This document shows, piece after piece, positions 1 to 12,500 of a DNA stretch of 64,000 bases (positions are counted from its first letter, which is position 1; each line of letters starts with the position of its first letter). Both the position numbers and the translations under genes were made by a program. The DNA lies in NCBI GenBank assembly GCA_003260075.1, contig QLIY01000330.1, forward strand, positions 1-64,000, in the 5' to 3' direction. Source of the stretch: Phallusia mammillata (lineage: Eukaryota > Chordata > Ascidiacea > Phlebobranchia > Ascidiidae). The notes beneath the pieces were generated by a model. It saw only the letters and a program-made list of their open reading frames with translations, had not been told where the DNA came from and did no database searches.

Positions 1-462
1 CCGGCGAAAACCCACCGAAAACCGGATTTTTCTTCCATTTTTTGACCTCCCAAAATCGAAAAAACGGAAAGGCTACAGCCGCCCTTAGGGTTCTTTCGAA
101 AATCGGGTCAAAATTTTGTTTCTCCGAACCCACCGAAAACCGGATTCTTCTTCAATTAGGGTTTTTTCAAAAACAATCTTTTCTTTGATGCCCGATTTAT
201 GAACATGCACAACGACGCTGATGAATTATTATTATTTTTTCTCTTTCCTGTCGCATGTCGCGTGTAACGTGTCTCTTTGCAATCTTTTGGCTACACCGTG
301 AGCGGTTTTCCCGGATTTTTCTCCAGTTTCGAGGTTTCAAGAAAGATCAGTTTTCTAATTTTGTCCGAAATGGTGTCTAAGATTACTGCGTGAGGATACC
401 ACAAGTGTTTTTGTGTGTATAGTGGTTGTTGGCTTCTAACGGCACTATAGTGTATTGTCGTA
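1..462. other. Upstream region of the LRRC8-like gene
   Basis: No coding sequence recognised. A direct repeat of about 20 bases built on CCCACCGAAAACCGGATT occurs near 10-30 and again near 128-148. The 5' UTR and promoter of the plus-strand gene starting at 463 should lie here. No clear TATA box is seen. Confidence 0.4.
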
Positions 463-1844
463 ATGTCGGAATATTTTGCTAAACTTGAAGTTCTCTCTGA
501 TGTTCTCAGTCGCTCCAATACCCGGCCTTGGTGGGAAACTGGTTCAAAAATCTGCAACCTTGTAATGTTTCTCTTTTCACTTTACGCATTCCGTGGCTAC
601 GGGTCAGAGTTTATGTGCATTCCAAACCCTAGCAATGTTTCAACAACTTGTGAAGCTTCCACAGAAGACGAAATGTTTGTGTTCATGATGGACGAATGTC
701 AGAACCAAGTTATCCCATTTTTGCAGAGGGTTTTTGGCTGGTGGATTCTTCTTACAGTTATAACCATTTATATCGCCAACCATTGGTGGTTGTATGTGCC
801 AGTGGTAAAAACGGCTGTTCAGATCTTTGGCAATGCCATCGAAATGGGAAGTGATCTTGTTGTTTCCGAATGTGAAATTAACCAAGCTTTAAATAGGCCT
901 ACAAGGCAAAACGCAAACTCAAATACGTCTGCAGATAATGTCGGGAAAATCTACAATGATCTAAAGAGCCTAACGTGCTGTAAGCAAATAGTGATGCTGT
1001 CAACAATACGAAACGAAATTGCGTTGGTGATTTATTATCTGCTGCTATGTTCATTCCTGTTTCTCTTCGGGGACAATGTCAACAGAGGAAGAGTATTTGC
1101 CTGCGATCTGAGTCATAAAAGTGGAGATATAGGTAACGAACAGTCGCCTTGTTATACAGACCTAACATGTAAACACAAGCACTATGTGGCCGATGTATTA
1201 GTCTGCGTTCTCTTCTCTATTGGCACCGCTACCCAAGCTGTATTTACAATGATCAGCATCTGTCGTACAGTGCTGTACAGAAAGATCAAACTCGACGGTA
1301 GTAAACCTTCAATACAGCTGGCAAAAACCATTTATATTCTAGCTTTTCCATGGCTTGACTTGCTGTTAAACTTGACTCAATGTGGATGCTGTGATGGCTG
1401 TAATGGTTGCTGCCGTACTTCGCAGCCCTACCAGCATTTGAATTCCCCAACTGATATGAATGCAATTGAATTCTTGCTTAATATGGAAAATCGTTCACAA
1501 GTTGTGGCCAGAAGAGTTTGGCTTGACAAAATCATGAAACAAATTTGCACCGATCGAGAGGTAATTACAATTTTGTGTCAAAATTACTCACATAGTGTGC
1601 TTTTGATCTTTCCAACTATTACATTTGTTTGAGTACCAGGCAGTTCCACAACGGCAATTTTCCAAGCCTATGTCTTACACCACCATAAAACCTGTTTACC
1701 AGCCTGTAGCTGATCAAGCGTGACGCGTTCTCGTCTGATTGCACTTGAATCACCCTGGGGTTGTTACTAAATATTTCTTGTTTTCAGGCGGAATCCAACA
1801 ATCATTCGGTCAATGATGAAGGAGCAGCAGAACACATTGTGTAA
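463..1844 (+). CDS. LRRC8/pannexin-like four-pass membrane protein without LRRs (2 exons: 463-1560, 1788-1844)
   Basis: Exon 1 ends at a codon boundary before GTAATT. Exon 2 follows a TTGTTTTCAG acceptor and gives 18 residues ending ...EHIV and TAA, 384 aa in all. Without splicing the frame stops at 1632. The protein has four hydrophobic segments, at about residues 29-46, 89-112, 185-203 and 241-266. The first loop has Cys52, 63 and 79 and the second has Cys214, 230 and 236, a 3+3 pattern like LRRC8. Residues 22-24 are PWW before TM1 and MCIP follows it, matching the KPWW...ICLP layout of LRRC8 N-termini. A C-terminal FLLNMENRS segment resembles the LRRC8 linker after TM4. The family forms large-pore hexameric or heptameric channels in the plasma membrane. 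LRRs are absent, and a Cys cluster (CGCCDGCNGCC) lies at 307-317. A pannexin or innexin relative is the main alternative. Confidence 0.6.
1561..1787 (+). other. Intron of the LRRC8-like gene
   Basis: The intron runs from donor GTAATT after a Glu codon to the polypyrimidine acceptor TTGTTTTCAG. It is phase 0. Retaining it adds 23 residues and then a stop. Confidence 0.6.
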
Positions 1845-3441
1845 TTACGGGACCAAACCACCTATTATGTGGACCTGGCCTTGATGAATTTGTAAACAAA
1901 AATTGCTGAATTCTTGCTTGTTCAGACATTGTGTTGTACAGTTTTCTACAGCCGCTATTTTAAAGGTGCTTTCGTTGTGTTGTAGTCGATATAGTTGATA
2001 GATTTCTAAATTCACTAGTCACCCTCTCTTTGCATTTCCTATTTCAAATCCGTCAGTATTGATGAAAACCTTTGCACCTATTTTATATAGCGTAACTTGC
2101 ATTTGCACTTTTGTTTACTGGAACTGCTATTTGATACTTTTACATGCTGCGCCTTTTTTGTGAAAATATGTTTGTGGCCTATTCTTATCATATCACTAGA
2201 GACTTAATCGTCGATTGCAAAATACCATAGCAATTATGTTGTGAATGTATTCAAACGGTGAAGTATAAAAGCCGTTCCTAACGCTCACTTTTGTTTCCTT
2301 GAATTGCAAACCGTGTTATCTCAGATGAGAATCAAACGTTCTAGATTAAATGCTATCAAGTTTACGTTGATAATCAACTGCTGATTTTCGAGTTAGCTGT
2401 GCAAGGTTGAACTCGAAAGCAAATGACCTTGTTTTTAAAGAGTGTTAGAATAATAATTTACGAAGATTTTTCGCATATACTGGAAATTGGCTTTAAATCA
2501 CCAAGTTGCAGATAACAAAAAAGTGAAATACTAAGGGTCTCTTCATAAGCTTTCAATGTATTACAACTCACCTCCCCCCAAAACAACAAATGATCCAACA
2601 GTAGCTTGTATTGATTTAACGATTCCCATTGCTTTGCTTATGATGATATCGCGTTGGCTACAGTGTTGACGAGAGCGCAGGGGTGCAAGCAGCAGCAAAT
2701 ACCGGCGAGGGGCCGGTTGAGGGGGGCAAAGGGAGCAATCCCTGGGAGGGTATCGGTGTTTTCCCGCATATGCAACTGCAGGTGGACAAGAATGGAATGA
2801 CGGGAAATGTTATTTGCTCAAGGTTTACTGTCGCGATATGAAAGAAGCGTGCAAAAGGATGATTACGTAGGAATGACGTCATTGCAAGGGGCGTATTGTG
2901 ACGTGTAGTGGAAAATTAAAAAAATGGAAATCACGCAAGGGTATGTGACGTAATAATGATAAAAGCGCGACGGCAGAAAAATGAAATCACTCAAGTTTCG
3001 ACCAAATAAAAAGAGAGGAACAAGCAGACTCCGTCGACAACATTTTACCGATATACATATATGCAGTAAATTCACAACTAAATGTCAAATCTCGTACCAC
3101 GAACAAGAACTTATTGAGTGCCTCTGACAGTCGCAGGTAGAAAGCGCGGGAATTTCGAACCGGCGCGGGCAGTAAAGATTTTATATCGACTTGCAGAAGC
3201 AGAAGCAACCAAGCGTTTCTAATAGTAAGAGCAGGTTGACAGTGCACGTCACTACAAACACACAGTACAAGCACACTACACAGAGAACAGTACACGCGTA
3301 AAAATACGAGTGTAGTTTCTTACACTACACACAAGCGATGATAAGAATGGCGGTAAAAATGATGAATTAAACTTTCCGTTTCAAATCTTGTGTGTTATGT
3401 ACAGTGTATGAAGGATTTAATTCATCCAATGAAAATGCTCC
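1845..3441. other. Intergenic region between convergent genes
   Basis: This holds the 3' UTR of the plus-strand gene and the downstream end of the ankyrin gene. No conserved ORF is seen. A perfect TGACGTCA octamer lies near 2875. An ATTAAA on the minus strand (3416-3421), about 20 nt beyond the ankyrin stop, is the only nearby polyadenylation-like hexamer and may be chance. Confidence 0.4.
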
Positions 3442-3567
3442 TCAGTCGCTGTCCGATGACGTGGACGACGCTGATTGTTGGACGACACTTTGCTTCACTT
3501 GGCGCGAAACTTCAATCACGTGACCACCCTCTCCGTCCATCTCGATTTTAGGAGGCGGGAGTTTGAA
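3442..3567 (-). CDS. Ankyrin last coding exon (51)
   Basis: The acceptor CAG precedes [15 protein letters not shown], and the exon ends SSTSSDSD and TGA after 42 codons. It is the extreme C-terminus, Ser/Asp-rich. The phase-0 join to the upstream exon is exact. Confidence 0.8.
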   Translation of the reverse strand, partial: FKLPPPKIEMDGEGGHVIEVSRQVKQSVVQQSASSTSSDSD

Positions 3568-6500
3568 CTGAAAGGAAAGTTTGGTTAACCGAGGTTCGAG
3601 GGTTTATTGCGTGCAAAGTAATTTGCCACATATTGTCCAGATTGCTTTAAAACCCAAAACAAATCACAAATTGCGGTAAGGTATTGGCTGATTTTTTGCA
3701 GCCGGTTATTTAATTAAGATACTTGGTATTAAGGCACACCGATGAACTATTTCCTACAACTAAAAAAGTATTATACGGAACCAACATGTCGCAAACTTTA
3801 AAAAACGTTATAAGTATGTACAAATTTTAAAGTGAGATGAGCCGAGAATCATTTTTTTTATACTTTTCTATCTTCAGGTAATATTAACGATAGCGAATTT
3901 GTGCAGCGGAAAATTGTGAATGACATCGAAAATGCGAGTTCATTCGGCAATGAAACGAAACTTCGAAGATAAGCAAGAAACTTCTATAAGATATTTAATC
4001 TTACATCTTTGGGTTCTTGCGTTTCAACCACGATTGTTCTTACGATGGTGGTCGTAGTTGTGACTCCGTATTCCGCCTCGAGTTCCGAATAATCATAATT
4101 ATCGTAATCCACTTCCGGTTTGTTCTCCTCCTAAAACAAATAAACCAAAAAGTTAGTGTTGAATCACATGAGAAAACAGGTTAAACCTGCTTTTCAACCA
4201 GGGACCACGAGGTGTTTTAGGGGACATTATAGTTACACCAATCTATAGGCAACAGCAGAATACACCACCGAACTTTAACACCTCCAAGTTCTCGGCATGT
4301 CTGTCTGGGGCATTCTTGTGTTAAATAAGTCATCACCATAACTTTAAGTTTCACAATTTTTCATCTACATCTGTGATTAGCAGGGGCACAGGTTCTGAGG
4401 GTTACTTTAGGGGGCACGAACTGTGAATTATTGAGAACCACTGGTTAAAGCTTAGTGGGCAAAAACTTTAGACGACCAACTTTTTAAGTTAAGTTTACAG
4501 TAACAAAACTGTCACATAAAAAAACTTCATACATCAACATGATTGTCTCCGTTTACTTTTGGCTCCTCCACTTGCTCTTTCTTCTTCTTATCATCCTCAT
4601 CCTTTGTGATCTCCCTCTCTTCACTTGAATCTTTGCTTTGCGCCTCATCATCCGAGGAAGACGAAGAAGAGTCACTTTCAACAGCTGGTTTATCTTCACT
4701 TCCTGGAGTAACGTCTATCGCCTTTGATTCTAAAAGGTTTGAATTTTCTACTAATTATGTGACATGTAAAAATGCATCACACTTGTTCCAATGTTTTAAA
4801 CACAGTTATAGGTTTAAATGATTTAATTAAACTACAGAAAAAGCAAGGAGCATCCAGATTTTAAATATGATATTGAAAGGCAGCTGTGAGTGCATTGTAA
4901 CAAGTCAGGCCATGGTTTTCGGGTCAAGTTTTGTTTTAAGTTTAAATACAACTGGGTTTGATTCGAGCCTGACTTCACCATCAACATTGTATGTACCGCA
5001 ATTTTGAAAAAATTTTCAAGCATAATTTGGGCTTTGTTTTATGTAAGAATTCGGTTTCTTGGAGAACTTCGGGCTTGCACTTGGGGGTTTAGATCGTAAT
5101 TTCCCGCCCGCTTACAACAGTGAAAAAATGTCCGCACATGTCATATCTGTTAATTTTGACCAAACTGTGCAACTGAACTTTTGTTTTAACAACACAAGTT
5201 AAAACACAACGTGTGTTTTATGCTTACCGTCTGTTTTCTGCGCAACTTCTTTCTGTTCATCTTCAGAAGATGTTGAAGAAGCACTAGAGGGCGCCCTTTC
5301 AACCTCATTTGAAGTTCTAAAGAAAAATGTTTGTGAAAAATCTGTACTTAACTACAAGATAAAAAAAACTTTCATTTTTTAATGAATAAAAAAACCAGAC
5401 TCCACCGGTTTAACAGGTTTGATTTTTCAAGAAAGTTATACTAAATGTCTTTTTTCTGTGTCAACCGAATTTCCACTTACACTGGGACTTCTGGTTCATA
5501 TTCCGCATCCTGTGGTTCAACATTCAAAACCTCCCAATCTGTAATAATAAAAACATTTCAATTCCTTGAATTTTTGTAAACAAGACTAAATTTTTTCACA
5601 TTACCTTCATCGCGAGGTTCAGGTTGTTCCGAATCTTCTCTGCTTTCCTCATCCGTTTTAACCTTGCTCTCCTGCGGTGTTTCAACCTGGTGTGGAACAT
5701 ACTTCAGATTAATGTTAAATTTTGTTGTCGTTTTGTCTCATTTGAATGTGCGCTTGTTTGACAGCATCGGTCTTACGAAATGTATAGTTTTATAGTACCA
5801 AATCGGCTTGAAATTGACACTGACAAGCTATTTTAATCTATGAATATAATCTACTTTGATGTAAGGAAATTATAAATTTGGCAAAAATTAAAAATGAAAC
5901 ATGCAACAAAAAAAACATTGATATTTTTCTTACGTTCACAGATTCGTTTTGTGCTGACTCATGAGGGGGGGGGGCATTTGGCAAAAATTAAAAATGAAAC
6001 ATGCAACAAAAAAAACATATTGATATTTTTCTTACGTTCACAGATTCGTTTTGTGCTGACTCATGATCAACGTTGACCTGTACGACCGGTTCCACTTTTT
6101 CTTCTACACGAAAAATAGATAATAAGATCAATATACTGCACAATGTTTCCTAATAGTGTAGGCTACGTTTCTTAAACCACACTTCACAAAACGCCTAAAG
6201 GTAACATGACCTGGAATAAAGCATATTTGTGAACATAAGATTATCGTACCAGTATCTTTTGTCGCTTGAGTTTCCTCTCGATCGCTATCTGATGAATCCG
6301 ACGAACTGTCATGGCTGGAAACAAACAAAATAAGCAAGGTTACAATCACGTTACCAAATACTCGCTCGTGATTGGCTATACACAATTCAAATTACCTCGA
6401 TGTTTTATCCACTTGCGGCGCTGCGGCATCGACTTCATCTGCTTAAAGCGAAATATGATTTTAGGTAAAAAAAAATATGATTTTAGGTACAGCATCGAAA

Positions 6501-9500
6501 AGGAAAGAAAGAAGTATGTGCACAGTTACGTACCGTCATCTATGACGTAATTGAAGTGTGGTTTGTCTACGTCATCAAGTTCACTCTCCACGGCACTAGG
6601 TGGTGGTACAAGCAAAGATGCGTCACCGTCAGTCAGTGTCTCATTACGGGCCTAAGAATTTAAAAAAAATTCATGAAGCAGAAACAAATCAGGGTTATGT
6701 TAAGTTTGTCAAAGCCGGAGTTTGTCATTTTGGACATATGGCAACTAAAGTTTAATAACTCCATTTACTGCAGTGGTTCAGAAGCTTATGTCATTCTTTA
6801 AACCTTTGCAAATTCTTAAAATAACCTTCTTCAATCACGTTCGTTAGATTTTTATGACTTTGAAGTAGCTTTATAATACCAAGTAAACAACTGTTTTAAC
6901 CAGAAGCCATCTATGTGAAGAAATTCAAGTTTAATTTACCTTGAGGGCAGGAGTAGGTGTCGATGTCTGCATGGTCAACTTTGACGCCGACGTAAAAGGA
7001 AAAGGTGAACTCACATGACCTTTAGCCGTAAACGGAGAGCCGAGCTCATCCGACAAAGCGCGGAACGCTGAAGATAAAAAACTCAAGTTCATTTCAAGTT
7101 CACAAAAAAGGCAAACTTCTTAAATAGCTACCGGAATTTAACCTAAAATAGTAAGTATGTAAAGCATGATATACAAGAAATAAAAATGTAAAGTTTAAGT
7201 CATTCGTTCTGTTTTTTTAAGACTTCTCTACTCTTCGCTTAAAGCGTCAGCAACTTATTCAACAAGAGTCTTTGATTGTTGATACCTGATGAGTCGTGTG
7301 CATCTTTGTCCATATGCATTGATGGGTCAATATCTCCATAATGAAACACGGGGTCGTCTAATATAGGGCAAAGGTCATCCCGGCCAATCTTGCGAAGCGC
7401 GTCACTCAAATATTCGTCGATGTTTTCTGCAAAACCAAAACATACAGCGTAAAATAATGAGTTAGATACAGCGTGAGATATAGAAGTCTTTAGCACTTGC
7501 GACTCGTTTTAAGCATGTGTGAAGGCAATTTACCCCCGGTAAAGCCCTTTAAAGCTTATTTTAAGGCCAAGTTTACATATGCAACTGTGACAAATCCCAC
7601 AAGAGGTTGAATTTACACTTTTTGTGTCTATAGGCCAGTTTCAGGTACAAATTTTGAGTACACTAGTAAAGAGACACACTTATCCCGTGTAAAAAGTAAT
7701 ATTTTTTCTAAATATTTTAAAGGTTTGTTTTCCAAATGTTAATTGAAAAAGTGGGTAAAATTTTACGCAATGCGATTCAATAGTGTCGCTTTTCACGGCC
7801 GATCACACAAAGCTCGGTTGCATGAAAGCCTTATTGAAACCGATAACTTTTTATTTGCTGCAACCACCAGCGTTTTCACCAAAATTGTGACACGAAATAT
7901 TTACGACAACTAACCAGCATTTTCATCTCCACGTTTAGCGATCCACATGGACAACATATTCATGCTCTGTTCCCCGGGTTTTGATCCGTCAGATTCTTTT
8001 TGCACTCTCCATACGTCATCGGGGCTCAACCCAAGAGCGCCCGCTAGTGCCGGCCACTGGATACCAAGCTGTGACGCAACCGCCTGATGTTTTTGGTCCA
8101 AAACGTTGCGGCTTGATTTGCCTGAAGAAAAATAATTTACTTCATTTTTTAGATAATTTGTATTTTGCATGGGACCTTTTCCGCCAATGGTAATCATCCT
8201 ATGTCACCGATCACTGATTAACTATGCTTTAGCAAGCAGCAGTTGTTTTTATGTGACAGAATCAATAATTTAATGACTTATTGTGTTACAGAAGCACTGC
8301 TGCTTCGATAACACCATAGCTCAAGCTAGAAGGAAGTGTATTTTATAGGGATTTAGGCTTAAATAGGTGATTGTTAGTTGACAATTTGAACAACTCATCC
8401 CTTACAAATATGCATTGACCTCTTCAATAAACACATTTTGATGTTTTAAGTCCAAATCTGATATGGTCATCTTACTTTTAAACTAAGTTGTAACATACAA
8501 CGTAATTTAAACAAATGTTTATTATAGTTTTTAAGATTGGGGATCAAACGACACTACTGCAACAAACCGTTTTAATTTAAACCCATATTTGCCATCAAAG
8601 GTCAATGCAGATGAACGTAATATGATTAGGACATAAAAATGAGCTATCCTTGATTTTAGGAGCCAAACATGTAAGTCACAGAACACGTTTTACATCTAAG
8701 AGGACAGTGACAAGGACGCGACATCATGAGATACCAAAACTTAGTGGTTAGCACGACCATGAGTTAATGTTATTCGCTAGAGCCTCTATGTTATATGAGG
8801 CAGCGCGAAACGCAACACAAACAAATACATAACAGAACTGAACGTTTTCACGACACGACAAGTTACAATAAGACAACATCACGAACTGTAAAGACAACAC
8901 GTACAAGTTGAACTTCAAGAATAGACAAAATAACTCTTTGAAGATTTTACAGCTTGCAGCTATCAGAAAGAAACGGAATGCTTCTTACTTTTGACAAAAA
9001 TACCACGTTGGATTGGGGGAGCAGCAATCTTTTGAAAGTTGCGTGTCGATTTTTTTTCTATGTTAAAATGATAATGACTTTGCTTGCCAACGTATTTGTG
9101 TGTAATGTAAGTTTGTACCAGTTAAACAAAATCGTGACAATGATTAGACAGCGGGCAGGTTGGTACATGTATGGCAATCGTGCCAGAATATTTAGATCCC
9201 TGAATTATAGTAAACATTCGATCTTTTATCAGTCGCTTAGCGTCACATCATAATAATTACTTTGCACACTTTAGTTTCTAATAATTCCCTGTTACAATTT
9301 GTTCTGTTTCGCTTCGCCCTGCCTCAAACTATACGCAAACTAAATGCAAGCATAAAAACCCACAACGACGACAACACAATGATCAAGTTTAGGCAACGTC
9401 GAGCCCAAGCGTCACCGCCTAAGTATTAAAGACAACAAAACACATACACAACGAATGACGTGGTGATGTGGTTATAACGTCACAACAGCAAGATCGACCA

Positions 9501-12500
9501 ATACGAACTGGCGAGGGTGACGTCACGGAGTTGTTGTTCGCTAGATGCAGAGCACGGAAGATAGGAGGTGACTGATTGATCCTCTTCAGGAGGAAACGGT
9601 TGATGTTGCCCCGAGCGGGATGTGGAATCATCCAGAGAGTCAGAGAACCCAAATCCTGCTCCTTCTCTTTCTTCTGTCATGCGCTCCAAAGAGTCTTCCG
9701 GAGTAGGAGAGGCAATGGAGTCAGGAGTGATGGATATAATGTCTGCCTCCTCTTCAACTTCCCGGATCACGGAACGACAACTGCTGATGGTCAGGCCAGG
9801 AGACAACATGGTGCTTGAGTCGCTGACGTCATCTCGATGTACGTCATCAGTAATGACATCATCTGTTGACTGAGTTTTCTCCGTCATATGAGTATGCGTT
9901 ACAGTTACAGTTTCTACTGATCTTTCAACCATTTGCACTTCAGCCAAGGTTTGCGCGAATTGCGCATAACTTTCAGCGCTGCACTCTGAGTGGATTCTTC
10001 TTTCTGTGGAATGGGACACTTCAGACAGAGTAGACTGTACGTTGGTTGGGGGACCTTGTACGCTGTAAGTGATATTTGAAACGAGGCAGGGGGCGCCTGG
10101 GGCTTCGCGGACGATCTCAGCTCCACCAAGACCCAGGCTATCAGCTAAAAAATGATCCGAGTCAGGTTTCTGTTTCTCAGTCGTTTCTTCACAAGCGTAG
10201 GGAGCAGAAGAGGGATGCTGCAGTCTCGACGGACGAGGGATATTGGTCATCTTTCCGTGCTCTTCACTCGCCGTGAGAGGAGAGCTGTCGGTGGAGGATC
10301 CAACCGTGGTGGCTTCTCTCTTCTTCTTCCGTTTTTCCTTTTCCTCGGCAGGCGACATCTTGTAAGTGAAGACACCCTGGCGCAATGCGATGTACTTGTC
10401 ATTGCTCACGGTGCGACTCTTGAAAGGTTCGTTCCGGAAGATGCTGCCCTCTTGTGTCGGTGAGCTGCCTCCGCTCTTCCGGAAGCGAAACGAGGAAAAC
10501 GAACTTCCGGAGGAGGAGCGGGACACCGTTGATGACGTTGAACCGGGACTCACAAGGCCTTCAGATTTTAGTTGCTTAGCAACGACAGTTGGTTTTGTGA
10601 TGGATAAGTTTCTTCGCACGGGTAATTTGGATGCTGATGTTGATCTTATGATGGATGAAGATTCTTTGTCTGATTCTTTTCGAGTTTTTTCCTGTTTCAT
10701 CTTCTTCTGCTGGCGACCCTTGGTAGGTAAGGACTGTGACAATCTGCTGCTACTGCCTGTGCTTGTGCGCTTTGTAGTAGGGATACCAGATTTTCGCACA
10801 GCTGGCTTTGTTTTTTTCTCCGGCACAAAAGAGCTTGACGTTTTGGCCACAGGAATTCGACTTGTTTTCGGAGTGGAGTGAATCTGGCGTTGGAATCGGT
10901 TTCCACTGGCATGTGACTTTTGAAAGTCTTCATCATCACTTTGAATCTCTTCCTGACAAAGAAGATGTTCGTTTTCGTCACAGGAAAGTGTCTCAGGCCG
11001 CAGCAAAGGTTGATCGTCAGTGTATTGTTCTTCAACAAATCTGTACCGCGCAGCATCGACGCTATCCATCTCGATGCAGTCTGAACTTTCGGATGTATGT
11101 TCGGAGCAAGTGGCGGAAGAGTTTGAGGATGGAGAATAACTTTGTTCTTCACCATACAAGGGTTTCTTAGCGGCCGCATCATAAGCCACAGCCATGTATG
11201 ATAAGTCCTCCAGTCTCATCGCCTCTGCACGAGCCTGTTTCGTATCCATAATTTCAATGTAGTCCCTTTGTTGCTCCCTCGCATCCGAATCCTGCCCCGG
11301 AGGTTGGTGATTATCTTCCACGAGAATTTCCTGGGCGGAGTATGAGCCCCCTGCTTCAATAGATTCCTTGAAGCGCGAAAACTTCTCCGCAAAAGTCATG
11401 AGCTCATCACTTTTTGCCCCAGCACTTCCTTTATCAATAACATCTTTCTCAAGCACTGCATCGCTCTTCTTATGGCTTTCAAGTATAAGAACATCCTCAA
11501 GAGGTAAACTGGTTAAAAACTCTTCCTCCCTTAACTGAAACCCAGGAGCATTAATTGTAGCCAACGGTGATGCCATGGACATGTAATTTGCAGTGGGTGA
11601 CTTGGATGATGAAGTAGTGGCCTCCATGTACGTGCGTTCTGTTTTGACAGTAAACAATGTTGATGAATCGGTGTCCTGATCACGTTGTTGTTCCTGGTCA
11701 TTCACCACGTTGGTTTGGACAAAAGTCTCGGCGTCGCTTTGTCCTTTCATTGAGGCATAAACCTCTTCTGATGAGAAGAACTCGGCCGAGCTAAACTGCT
11801 GTGAGGTAGCCGCAGAGTCAAATGATCGAATCCCACCGTGGTAGTTACGATATGAGAACTCATCTCCTGCTGATGTGTCACCAATCGAGTCCACATGTAC
11901 CGAAGATAGATCTTGCTCCACGGAGAGTCTGAGAGATGAATGAGCAACATCCAAAGTCGAAAATTGCTCTTCCGATGCCCTTCTCTCCTGGTGAGAACCT
12001 AAAGGTTCTCGTGGCGGAAGAGGTGATGTTGGTCGTTCTTGTATAATGTCACTGTAGCCTTTTGTGGTTGTAGCGTTTAACTTCAAATGGTCGTCCGTGT
12101 CGACTTCTGTATCTGATAAAGTATAAACTTCCTCGACTGTTTTGATTTGCGTACCAGGTACGGACATCATTCGCAAAAGCCGGTTGGAATCTCTGCACGT
12201 CGCGCGGGCGTCAAATTGTTCCTCAGTGTCGAATATGACATGTTCTTTTTCATACTGGCTGCTCGTAACATCGTGCAGTTTTAGAGCTCGCTCTTCAGCC
12301 AATGATGAAAACTCCTGAGTTGACACAGATGAAGACATAGCAGCGACACCTAACGACGAACCGGCGGTTGTAGGAACAGTTTCAATTGCTACGTCATCTT
12401 CCACATGTGACATCACTGCATCAGACAACACCAGTGGTTCCGTTGATTCGGAAATCACTATTCTAGAACACTGCAAGGATTCAAAACCACGTTCGTCGCC

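Noticed and set aside
640..885. Minus-strand ORF inside the LRRC8-like gene
   Set aside because: Antisense to the better-supported coding frame.
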